The notes beneath the pieces were generated by a model that made no database searches, was not told the origin of the DNA, and saw only the letters and a program-made list of their open reading frames with translations. The position numbers were made by a program, and so were the translations under genes. A DNA stretch of 7,898 bases, taken from assembly GCA_937910265.1 (NCBI GenBank), contig CALEPD010000018.1, forward strand, positions 1 to 7,898. Reading direction: 5' to 3'. Of the stretch, positions 1-6,556 are shown piece by piece. Numbering within the stretch: the first letter of the stretch is position 1; each line of letters starts with the position of its first letter. Origin of the DNA: an uncultured Bacteroidales bacterium (GTDB lineage Bacteria; Bacteroidota; Bacteroidia; Bacteroidales; P3).

Positions 1-182
1 AGACTAACTCCGGTGCCAAAAAAAGATTCGCTCTTACCGGAACAGGTAAAATCAAAAGAAAGCATGCTTATCACAGTCACATTCTCACCAAAAAAGAGAC
101 TACCCAAAAACGTAATCTCGACCACACTGCCTTAGTAAGCAGAGACGATGAGAAGAGAGTGAAAAGAATGCTTTTGGCCTAA
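1..182 (+). CDS. rpmI: 50S ribosomal protein L35, 5'-truncated by the window edge
   Basis: This is a structural protein of the large ribosomal subunit. The reading frame starts at base 3 and gives 59 residues beginning TNSGAKKRFALTGTGKIKRK, then a TAA stop. This is the typical L35 pattern: the SGAKKRF and TGxGKxKR basic motifs near the N-terminus, the KRxLD-type segment in the middle (KRNLDHTALVS) and a short basic C-terminus (KRVKRMLLA). L35 is usually about 64-66 residues, so only about five N-terminal codons lie outside the window. It precedes rplT, matching the widespread infC-rpmI-rplT operon; infC would be expected just upstream but is not visible. Confidence 0.96.
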   Translation, partial: TNSGAKKRFALTGTGKIKRKHAYHSHILTKKETTQKRNLDHTALVSRDDEKRVKRMLLA

Positions 183-237
183 ACGTGATGTTCGGGCTTT
201 AACAGGAGTTATTAACCATTGTTTATAGCACCAAAGA

Positions 238-252
238 GCATCCCCGTGATGC
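238..252 (+). promoter_or_regulatory. Small hairpin in the rpmI-rplT intergenic region, possible regulatory RNA element
   Basis: The 98-bp gap between rpmI and rplT contains a perfect 5-bp stem GCATC/GATGC (238-242 and 248-252) with a CCCGT loop. The sequence CGTGATG occurs both at 184-190 and at 245-251, so the upstream copy could compete for the same CATC strand. In several bacteria L20 represses its own operon by binding structured leader RNA near rpmI/rplT. A similar role here is inference only, and the stem is short enough to be chance. Confidence 0.22.
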
Positions 253-280
253 CGCTTAAACGAAAACAAAATTAAAAAAA

Positions 281-628
281 ATGCCAAGATCAGTAAATGC
301 CGTTGCTTCAAGAGCACGCAGAAAAAAAATCCTCAACCGTACCAAAGGTTACTGGGGTAGAGGTAAAAACGTTTGGACAGTCGCCAAAAACAAATGGGAA
401 AAGGGTCAAACCTACGCCTACCGCGACAGAAGAAACAAGAAAAGAGAATTCCGTTCGTTATGGATCAACCGTATCAATGCAGGTTGCCGTATCAATGGTA
501 TTTCCTATTCTGTATTTATGGGTGAATTACACAAAAACAATATCGAGTTGAACCGCAAAGTTCTTGCCGATTTGGCCATGAACCATCCTGAGGCTTTCAC
601 CGCTGTTGTTAAGATGGTAAAGAAGTAA
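281..628 (+). CDS. rplT: 50S ribosomal protein L20
   Basis: L20 is a large-subunit assembly protein that binds 23S rRNA, and in many bacteria it also represses translation of its own operon. The 115-residue product has the normal family length (about 114-120). It opens with the characteristic MPRSVNAVASRARRKKIL segment, followed by the KGYWGRGKNVW region, the YAYRDRRNKKREFRSLWI signature and the C-terminal globular part (residues about 60-115, with NRKVLADLAMNHPEAF). The ATG at 281 is preceded by an A-rich stretch rather than a Shine-Dalgarno site, as is common in Bacteroidota. It lies 98 bp after rpmI and 30 bp before rplS, so the three genes are probably co-transcribed. Confidence 0.98.
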   Translation: MPRSVNAVASRARRKKILNRTKGYWGRGKNVWTVAKNKWEKGQTYAYRDRRNKKREFRSLWINRINAGCRINGISYSVFMGELHKNNIELNRKVLADLAMNHPEAFTAVVKMVKK

Positions 629-658
629 TTTGAGTATAAATCGTAAAATCTTAATGTC

Positions 659-1012
659 ATGGGAAAAACTGAATTAATGCAATTCGTAGAGAATTTGGTC
701 GAACTTAAAGAGTTCCCCGAATTCAAGGCTGGCGATACCATCACTGTCCACTATAAAATCAAAGAAGGAAACAAAGAACGTATCCAGAATTTCCAAGGCG
801 TTGTTATCCAACGCAGTGGAAGTGGAGTAACTGAAACCTTTACTGTCCGTAAGATTACCAACGGAATTGGTGTGGAGCGTATCTTCCCGATCGCATCTCC
901 CTTCATCGAGCAAATCGATGTTAACAAATATGGTGCAGTTCGCAGAGCCCGCATCTTCTACCTCCGTAAACTTACCGGTAAGAAGGCTCGTATTAAAGAG
1001 CGTCGTCGCTAA
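659..1012 (+). CDS. rplS: 50S ribosomal protein L19
   Basis: L19 sits at the interface between the 30S and 50S subunits. The 117-residue protein matches the family in length and sequence. An N-terminal helix (about 1-18) leads into the FKAGDTITVHYKIKEGNKER strand region, then the QNFQGVVIQRSGSGVTETFTVRK core (residues about 43-65), GIGVERIFPIASPFIEQIDV (about 69-88) and the basic C-terminal signature RRARIFYLRKLTGKKARIKE. It starts at an ATG 30 bp after rplT and ends 34 bp before a strong hairpin terminator, so it looks like the last gene of the operon. In many bacteria rplS instead sits with trmD/rimM, so its place behind rplT is worth noting. Confidence 0.97.
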   Translation: MGKTELMQFVENLVELKEFPEFKAGDTITVHYKIKEGNKERIQNFQGVVIQRSGSGVTETFTVRKITNGIGVERIFPIASPFIEQIDVNKYGAVRRARIFYLRKLTGKKARIKERRR

Positions 1013-1046
1013 TACTATCGACAACCCGTCAATCGATATATTTGGG

Positions 1047-1081
1047 AAAAGGGCTGACCGTGAGGTCAGCCCTTTCTTTTT
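1047..1081 (+). terminator. Rho-independent terminator of the ribosomal protein operon, probably bidirectional
   Basis: A perfect 9-bp stem GGGCTGACC/GGTCAGCCC (1051-1059 and 1064-1072) encloses a GTGA loop and is followed on the plus strand by TTTCTTTTT (1073-1081). The upstream AAAA can extend the stem and supplies a short U-run when read on the minus strand. The element can therefore also stop the convergent PurL-derived gene, whose stop codon lies 47 bp away. Confidence 0.9.
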
Positions 1082-1127
1082 GCCTGTATGGTTATATCCC
1101 GAATTCTCCGGCATCTATAAGCCTCTA

Positions 1128-1943
1128 TTATATGTAATCGTCCGAGTTGCCGAAATCCATGCCGTCAATCAATATACGACCCTTTGTCACTCGCCCCAGA
1201 AAACAACAGTTCAGCCGTGCCTCCGAAAGCTTCTGCAAAAACAGGTCGTCCGACTCTTCCGAAATCGATACAATATACCTCCCGGGTGTCTCTCCGAATA
1301 AAAAGGCATCAAGGCGTATCTCTTTGCATGTGAGTATGTCAAATCCTTTATGCTTTCCGCTGTCCTGTTGTGACAGGTTGGTTAGCGATTTGAATATTCC
1401 GCCAGCCGTAACATTGGCTATCGACACCAGAATCTCGTTTTGCAGCAGCACCTCCAGTATCATTTCGGTGTATGCCTGCTCTTCGCCGAACGATGCCGCC
1501 GCTAATGGCTCCGTGGCCAAATGCAGATAGTTTCTGGCGTACTCCGAGTCGAGAAATTCCGATGCCACATTTCCAACCATATAAATGAGCTCTCCGCTTT
1601 CCTTAAAAGGGTGGGGGAGTGCTTCTGTTGGCTCAACGGCCTTTTCGCGCATCGATCTGGCTATTTCAATGCATTCATTTATTTTGGGCTCTTTGATGGC
1701 TTTGTGCTCCTCATCATTCCCGGTGTATATGTAGTCATGGCGCTCCACCGTGTGGTGCTGCCCTTTCAGCCATCCGTACAGGCTCTTTTTGGTACCACTG
1801 CTTTCCCACATGGCCAGCAATGTGCTCAATTCCTCTATGGTGGGCATCCTGCCTATGATATTCTGTATTTCGGTATATGCCTGTTGCGAAATACCCATCG
1901 ATTCGATGATGCCGTCATCTATTATTTCTTCGTTTTCACTCAT
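1128..1943 (-). CDS. PurL-derived protein (FGAM synthase/AIR synthase-related) lacking the catalytic core
   Basis: The 271-residue product looks like the two ends of phosphoribosylformylglycinamidine synthase (PurL, step 4 of purine synthesis) joined together. Residues about 22-60 (YTEIQNIIGRMPTIEEL...MWESSGTKKSLYGWLKG) resemble the PurL linker domain, which normally reads IxxxLGRxPTxxELxxFSxMWSEHCSYKxS. Residues about 113-265 resemble the last part of PurL: FKESGELIYMVGNV, SEYARNYL, a VTAGGIFKSL segment where PurL has SAHDVSDGGL, then KGFDI, IRLDAFLFGETPGRYIVSIS and LGRVTKGRILIDGMDFGN. The residues in between, which in PurL (about 740 residues in the small form) carry the ATP and FGAR sites (ESHNHPS motif), are absent. 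The linker SEHC has also become ESSG, and the DVSDGG aspartates are lost. FGAM synthase activity is therefore unlikely; a regulatory or structural role is possible but unproven. The frame is intact and starts at an ATG divergent from the lysE-like gene. Confidence 0.72.
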   Translation of the reverse strand: MSENEEIIDDGIIESMGISQQAYTEIQNIIGRMPTIEELSTLLAMWESSGTKKSLYGWLKGQHHTVERHDYIYTGNDEEHKAIKEPKINECIEIARSMREKAVEPTEALPHPFKESGELIYMVGNVASEFLDSEYARNYLHLATEPLAAASFGEEQAYTEMILEVLLQNEILVSIANVTAGGIFKSLTNLSQQDSGKHKGFDILTCKEIRLDAFLFGETPGRYIVSISEESDDLFLQKLSEARLNCCFLGRVTKGRILIDGMDFGNSDDYI

Positions 1944-2056
1944 TATCTACATTAACCAAATGGGGCTCTTTTTAGTATAATCCCAGTCAGTAATTTCAAT
2001 TTCCGACCTTTTTGCGTATATGTAATGCTTTGTTAATTAGATTTGTGTGTCCATTG

Positions 2057-2088
2057 TTTGTTCAGTCTTGTTATTTTTCGTATCTTTG
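2057..2088 (+). promoter_or_regulatory. Bacteroidota-type promoter for the LysE-like gene
   Basis: The intergenic region between the divergent PurL-derived and LysE-like genes contains TTTG at 2057-2060 (-33 element) and TATCTTTG at 2081-2088 (-7 element, consensus TAnnTTTG), separated by exactly 20 bp. This fits the spacing known for the Bacteroidota primary sigma factor. Transcription would begin at about 2094-2097, roughly 10 bases before the ATG at 2106. That gives a very short leader and argues against the longer frame opening at TTG 2043. I found no matching element on the minus strand for the divergent gene. Confidence 0.65.
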
Positions 2089-2105
2089 TATGTTTATTTC
2101 ATGCT

Positions 2106-2873
2106 ATGATTAAGATACTATTGGGAATTGTTTGTGGTGTTGTGCTATCACTCTTCTTTAGTTTTGGCCCTGCATTTTTCTCATTACTGCAGAATAGCAT
2201 ACATTACGGTTTCAAAAGGGCTTTCCCCTTTGTTATAGGCATCTGCCTATGCGATTCTGCCATCGTGTTCCTCATGCTTACTGTCTTTGCCGATGCCGAC
2301 ATGAACAGTGTCATTAATAATGTCTATGTCGCATCAATAGCAGGTGCTGTTCTTACCGGGTTGGGCATATTTACCTTCACACGTAAAGCACAAGACGCCA
2401 GCGAACAGGGCTCTATCTTAAAGTTCAGGCGTGCCGAACCCCGTAGTTGGGCTGTTCTTCTTCGTGGTTTTGCAACCAATTTTATCAACCCTTTGATTTG
2501 GATCTACTGGGTTTCGATTATTACTGTGATTGCGGGCGGTAGCAACAATGCCACCTCCGAGCTCTATCTATTCTTTGCGGGTGTCTTGGTCACTGTCTTC
2601 GCTCTCGATTCTTTGAAATGCAAGTTGGCCTCTATGTTGCAGAAGGTTATTACAGCGCGGGTGTTGAACTTTCTCAATAAATTTACCGGCATCTTAATGA
2701 TTGGCTTTGCTGCCTACATAGTCGTCTCGATGATCATGTTCCAGAACCATCCCGATCGCCATATTAATCAGCAGCATTCTCCCACCAATGTGGTCAAGAA
2801 AATCATTGAAACTGGCGATACCATCAAGATTCTGAATCACAATCACCCCGGCACCTCTTTCAAGATGAGGTAA
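2106..2873 (+). CDS. LysE/RhtB-family inner-membrane amino acid exporter
   Basis: The product resembles the LysE/RhtB exporters, which move amino acids or related small metabolites out of the cell through the inner membrane. With the ATG at 2106 it has 255 residues. Hydrophobic segments lie at about 3-26, 38-62, 74-92, 127-144, 152-168 and 194-212, matching the six-helix family plan. The motif GPAFFSLLQNSIHYGFKRAF (21-40) corresponds to the conserved GP...Q...G...G start of the family, and GFATNFINPLIWIYWVS (121-137) to the KGFLLNLxNPKxxxFW segment. The reading frame can be opened further upstream at TTG 2043, but that overlaps the promoter. A hydrophilic, His- and Asn-containing tail of about 43 residues follows the last helix and makes the protein longer than the usual 200-215. 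The substrate cannot be told from sequence. Confidence 0.85.
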   Translation: MIKILLGIVCGVVLSLFFSFGPAFFSLLQNSIHYGFKRAFPFVIGICLCDSAIVFLMLTVFADADMNSVINNVYVASIAGAVLTGLGIFTFTRKAQDASEQGSILKFRRAEPRSWAVLLRGFATNFINPLIWIYWVSIITVIAGGSNNATSELYLFFAGVLVTVFALDSLKCKLASMLQKVITARVLNFLNKFTGILMIGFAAYIVVSMIMFQNHPDRHINQQHSPTNVVKKIIETGDTIKILNHNHPGTSFKMR

Positions 2874-3231
2874 CGTGGGTTTATCAAATTGATTCCTTGG
2901 TTTTTTTCTGATTCCGAGCAGATTCTCAGCGTTCATCTTAACTGCTCTAAAACGCTGCTCCGAATTTTCCCTGAATATGCCCTAAAATGTGTGTTCTATC
3001 AATTGCTTTCCTGCCTCTTTGTGCTTATTTCGAGCCCATTTCCGTGCGGAAGGTGTGAGGAAAGCTAGTGGCCTTCGATACCGTCCACATGACGTCGCAC
3101 GAAGAATCCTGCGTCGCATTGTAATCGACCGACTATCGGAAAGATGCCTGAATAAGGGCAAAGGCACTGAGCAAAATGGACTCACACTTGTTGACGATTA
3201 TTTTTAAAAATGTGGAATTTATAGAACCCAC
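2874..3231. other. Gene-poor intergenic stretch with inverted and direct repeats
   Basis: No open frame here has recognisable protein features; the longest ones use GTG or alternative starts and give arginine-rich, low-confidence products. The left part holds an inverted repeat CAGCGTT (2927-2933) / AACGCTG (2951-2957). It also holds GAGCAG (2916-2921), which can pair with either of two CTGCTC copies (2942-2947 or 2955-2960). There is no T-run after it, so it is not a standard terminator. Further right, CGTCGCA occurs twice (3093-3099 and 3112-3118) flanking GAAGAATCCTG, which is reminiscent of degenerate dispersed intergenic repeats. No tRNA or known ncRNA was recognised. Confidence 0.5.
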
Positions 3232-3267
3232 CTGAAAAAGAAAAGGACGCCTTGTCGGCGCCCTTTG
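3232..3267 (-). terminator. Rho-independent terminator after the distal OmpA-like gene
   Basis: On the minus strand the stem GGGCGCC (3263-3257) pairs with GGCGTCC (3251-3245), including one G-U pair, around a GACAA loop. It is followed by TTTTCTTTTTC (plus-strand A-rich tract 3234-3244). It lies about 45 bp past the stop codon of the 536-residue OmpA-like gene and probably ends the whole minus-strand envelope transcript. Confidence 0.85.
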
Positions 3268-3308
3268 TGAAGATTCTCAGTAATTATAATTACGCTATCG
3301 TTAAAGTA

Positions 3309-4919
3309 CTATCTTTCGTATTTTTCTATCAAGGCATTTACCTCCTTGTTTTCAGTAATAACCATGGTCATACGGCTGCCTTCGGCACCATATTCAGTAA
3401 TGCCGCCAAGGTGATGCTTCTCCAATTGTCTCGGGTCTATTCCGCATTCGTCAACCAAATAGTTGTAAACCACGTTGCAACGTGCGATACTCAATTCGAG
3501 GTTGCGCTTCGGAGTACCAGTACCTTTGTCAGCAGCTCCGATGACCAAATAAACGGTTTTCTTGTCACCCGATTTGATGACCTTCTCTGCAAACAGTTTC
3601 AATGCGTGTTTTGCATTATAGTCAAGGTACGAACGGTCTATCTGATAGAATACGATGGTCGAGGGTATTTGCTTTCTGTTGCGGAGGTCGTTAAGACGCG
3701 ACATGACGTTTATCGGCAATCCGTCTTCGTCAACTATCTGGTCAATCAAATGGTTAAGGCTGTCACGGTCGGCTTCCATGGTTTCAATTTCGTCCATCAA
3801 GGTGTTGATTTGTCCTGCGAGTTCATTCTCATTGTTTTGTAATGAGTCGATGTAACGCTTCAATTCAATCACTTGCGGCGAGTCCTCTCCGGCGCCCAAT
3901 TCGTCAAGCGAATCTTTCAGCAGGTCTATTTCGAGTTGTTTGAAATATGCCTCTCCAATAAGCTTGTCTTTATCATTCTCCAGCGAATCCAGAAGTTTTT
4001 CTGCGTTGTTTCGGTATATCGTCAACGAATCGTAGTAGGTCCTTACTGGTCTGAAATGATGGTATACTGGTGCAATTGCTGATGTTCCGCTCTGTACGTG
4101 GTATTTTCGTACCGATTTCAGCAGGTTGAATTTCGCACCCACAGTAATGTTCGGTATATAGTCCATGCGTATTTCGTTGGCACCGCCTTCTGGCGACCAG
4201 TCGAACGAGCCGCGGGCCATCTCCCACGCGAACCCCAAATTGAGATTCACAAATGCGTTCACATTGTAGTTTAATGTAAGCCCTCCGTGAAATATCAATT
4301 CTCTGTTCCACGACCGGTCAATATATCCGGCCAGGTCAGGATTGTTCCGCTTGGGGTTTATTACTTTTCCAGTCTCCCATGCACCTCCCAATCCCATTTG
4401 GGTCAGTATGTGCAGACGCCTCAATCCGCCGTCTTCATAACCTCTCAAAAAGTTTGTCCAATCAAAAATCAGCAATCCTATGAACGACCATCCATACATC
4501 TTGTATGGATAATATCCGTTCTCGTTGAGCATGTCGGTTTGGCTCATGTCTATGTATGGATTCAGCGGAAGTATACTCTGCCCCATCATCGTAAATCCGT
4601 TTGCTCTCAACGATACAGCAAGGTCCGGCAGTACCCATTTGCCCAACTCAACATGTATTCTCGGGGTTATGGCATTCCATCTCGCCTCTGCCATTCTCTC
4701 GTTGCCTATCAGTGTCTGTACCCCTGCGCCTACCCCTAAAAACCAGTTGTCGAATGGTGAGGCAATCACATATTCGTTCGAGTCACGGTCGGCCCCCAGT
4801 GCAAAACCTCGACGGGTGGTGTCTCTGTCTCCATTCCCCCAACGCACCGAGTCTATCTGTGCAAGGCTGGGATGTAAGCATATTATTATCAGTGTTAGAA
4901 GAGTTATAAGGCGTTTCAT
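3309..4919 (-). CDS. OmpA-family outer-membrane protein, long-linker paralogue
   Basis: This is a 536-residue outer-membrane protein that probably anchors the outer membrane to peptidoglycan. A signal peptide (MKRLITLLTLIIICLHPSLA) is likely cut before Q21; the cysteine in it lacks a lipobox. Residues about 55-275 form a probable beta-barrel rich in aromatic and alternating residues (GVGAGVQTLIG, WVLPDLAVSLRANGF, RGYEDGGLRRLH). Residues about 293-420 are an acidic, probably coiled-coil linker with repeated DSL motifs. Residues about 421-525 form the OmpA C-terminal domain, with Asp464 in GAADKGTG and Arg480 in NLELSIAR at the positions that bind diaminopimelate in the family (the usual GH before TD reads GA). 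Cys481 and Cys492 are shared with the neighbour. It lies 147 bp after its paralogue and resembles the tandem Pgm6/Pgm7 pair of Porphyromonas in arrangement. I found no clear promoter in the gap, so co-transcription is likely. Confidence 0.9.
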   Translation of the reverse strand: MKRLITLLTLIIICLHPSLAQIDSVRWGNGDRDTTRRGFALGADRDSNEYVIASPFDNWFLGVGAGVQTLIGNERMAEARWNAITPRIHVELGKWVLPDLAVSLRANGFTMMGQSILPLNPYIDMSQTDMLNENGYYPYKMYGWSFIGLLIFDWTNFLRGYEDGGLRRLHILTQMGLGGAWETGKVINPKRNNPDLAGYIDRSWNRELIFHGGLTLNYNVNAFVNLNLGFAWEMARGSFDWSPEGGANEIRMDYIPNITVGAKFNLLKSVRKYHVQSGTSAIAPVYHHFRPVRTYYDSLTIYRNNAEKLLDSLENDKDKLIGEAYFKQLEIDLLKDSLDELGAGEDSPQVIELKRYIDSLQNNENELAGQINTLMDEIETMEADRDSLNHLIDQIVDEDGLPINVMSRLNDLRNRKQIPSTIVFYQIDRSYLDYNAKHALKLFAEKVIKSGDKKTVYLVIGAADKGTGTPKRNLELSIARCNVVYNYLVDECGIDPRQLEKHHLGGITEYGAEGSRMTMVITENKEVNALIEKYER

Positions 4920-5021
4920 TGTAATAGGTGCTATGTGTTAACAGTATGTATTATGCAACGTGCCTGATATGATATTCGATTGATTAAGGTTAATTTTTCA
5001 AAAAATTAGATGTTTATAAGA

Positions 5022-5050
5022 AAGAGGGTGTCTGTGCTGGGCACCCTCTT
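5022..5050 (-). terminator. Hairpin between the two OmpA-like genes, terminator or attenuator
   Basis: A perfect 9-bp inverted repeat AAGAGGGTG/CACCCTCTT (5022-5030 and 5042-5050) with an 11-base loop lies 17 bp beyond the stop of the 479-residue gene. On the minus strand it is followed by TTCTTATAAAC, a weak U-tract, so termination may be partial. Partial read-through would allow different amounts of the two porins from one transcript. Confidence 0.65.
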
Positions 5051-5066
5051 CCATATTAAGAGAATA

Positions 5067-6506
5067 TTATTTCTCGTATTTTTCGATAAGAGCGTTCACC
5101 TCATCGTTTTCAGTAATCACCATAGTCATACGGCTGCCTTCTGCGCCATATTCGGTAATACCGCCAAGGTGATGCTTCTCAAGTTGTTTCGGGTCGATGC
5201 CGCATTCGTTAATCAAGTAGTTGTAAACCACGTTGCAACGGGCAATACTCAACTCAATGTTACGTTTTACGGTACCTGTACCTTGGTCGGCTGCACCAAT
5301 TACGAGATATACAGCATCTTTGTCTCCCGACTTGATTACCTTCTCTGCAAAGGTCTCCAATGCGCGTTTGGCGTTGTAGTCGAGGTACGATCTGTCAATC
5401 TTGTAGAATACAACTGTTGAGGGCAGACCCATATCTTTCAGTTTGGTGAATGGGTTGATGGGGTTGCCGTTTTCGTCAACCAAACTGTCAATCTTGTCTT
5501 GCAACTTGTTGTTTTCGTTGTTCAGTGAGTCAATCAAATCTTGATCCTTTGCACCCTCGTTTTCGAGCGAGTCAAGTACATCTTGGATTGCGTTTTGATA
5601 GTTGACCAACGAGTCATAGTATGTGCGTGCGGGACGGAAGTAGTTGTAAACAGGAGCAATAGCAGAGGTGCCTGATTGTACATGATATTTGCGTACATGT
5701 TTCAGGATATTCCATTTTGCTGCAAGGGTGATATTGGGCAGATGGTCCATGCGGATGTTGTTGGCGCCACCTTCAGGCGACCAGTCATACGAACCGCGGG
5801 CAAATTCCCAGTCAATGTTCAGTGCCAGGTTGAAGCGAGGGCCTACTTTGTAATCCAAGGTTGCTCCACCATGGAATAACAATTCTCTGTTCCATGAGCG
5901 GTCAAGATATCCATCCAGTTCAGGATTGTTGCGTTTTGGATTGACAACTTCCGAGGTTTCCCATGCGCCACCCAGGCCCATGGTGGTTACAAAATGCAAA
6001 CGGCGCAAACCGCCATCTTCATATCCGCGAAGGAAATTCGTCCAGTCGAACGATACCAAACCGATAAACGACCATCCGTACATTTGATATGGATAATAAC
6101 CGTTTTCGTTAAGCATGTCGGTTTGGCTCATGTCAACATACGGACACAAGGGTTGTTTACTTTGACCCATCATGGTAAATCCGTTGGCGCGCAACGATAC
6201 TGCCAAGTCAGGTAATACCCATTTTCCTAATTCAAGGTAAATGCGCGGGGTGATGGGGTTCCACCTTGCAAAGTCGTCGCGTTCGTTGCCGATGAGGGTT
6301 TGAACACCAGCGCCTACTCCGAAGAACCAATTGTCAAAGGGTGAGGCAATGACGTACTCGTTCGAGTCACGGTCAGCACCCAAAGCAAAGCCACGACGGT
6401 TTGTGTCGCGTTCACCGCCTCCCCATCTTACGGAGTCTACTTGAGCCAAAGCAGTACCCATAAGTGTGCCGATAAAGGCAATGAATAATAGTACTTTCTT
6501 CTTCAT
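5067..6506 (-). CDS. OmpA-family outer-membrane protein, short-linker paralogue
   Basis: This 479-residue product is a close duplicate of the downstream 536-residue protein, with long identical stretches in barrel and C-terminal domain. It has a signal peptide (about residues 1-21, ending GTALA before QVDSVRW) and a probable beta-barrel at about 56-275. A DSL-rich linker of about 70 residues (294-363) is roughly 57 residues shorter than in the paralogue. The OmpA-like peptidoglycan-binding domain covers about 364-468, with Asp407 in GAADQGTG and Arg423 in NIELSIAR. Cys424 and Cys435 match the paralogue, while Cys121 in the barrel is unique to this copy. The ATG at 6506 directly precedes the signal peptide. 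The gap to the upstream kinase gene is only 50 bp and shows no exact TAnnTTTG element, so the promoter may lie upstream or be atypical. Confidence 0.92.
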   Translation of the reverse strand: MKKKVLLFIAFIGTLMGTALAQVDSVRWGGGERDTNRRGFALGADRDSNEYVIASPFDNWFFGVGAGVQTLIGNERDDFARWNPITPRIYLELGKWVLPDLAVSLRANGFTMMGQSKQPLCPYVDMSQTDMLNENGYYPYQMYGWSFIGLVSFDWTNFLRGYEDGGLRRLHFVTTMGLGGAWETSEVVNPKRNNPELDGYLDRSWNRELLFHGGATLDYKVGPRFNLALNIDWEFARGSYDWSPEGGANNIRMDHLPNITLAAKWNILKHVRKYHVQSGTSAIAPVYNYFRPARTYYDSLVNYQNAIQDVLDSLENEGAKDQDLIDSLNNENNKLQDKIDSLVDENGNPINPFTKLKDMGLPSTVVFYKIDRSYLDYNAKRALETFAEKVIKSGDKDAVYLVIGAADQGTGTVKRNIELSIARCNVVYNYLINECGIDPKQLEKHHLGGITEYGAEGSRMTMVITENDEVNALIEKYEK

Positions 6507-6556
6507 GAAATTGTGGTTTTAAATTATTAACTGATAAATTGTCTTACTCGCTATAT

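Noticed and set aside
1016..1037. ATCGA...TCGAT inverted repeat after rplS
   Set aside because: Only a 5-bp stem with a mismatch-prone extension; the strong terminator just downstream explains this region.
2043..2105. Upstream extension of the LysE-like frame starting at TTG 2043
   Set aside because: It would overlap the -33/-7 promoter, and the added residues do not resemble the family N-terminus; ATG 2106 directly starts the first membrane helix.
2982..3185. 67-residue minus-strand frame, arginine-rich, GTG start
   Set aside because: No recognisable domain, weak start and repeat-like DNA; not supportable as a gene.
3252..3842. Long plus-strand frame opposite the distal OmpA-like gene
   Set aside because: It is the antisense shadow of a well-supported coding region; a similar shadow (5010-5420) occurs opposite the same region of the paralogue.
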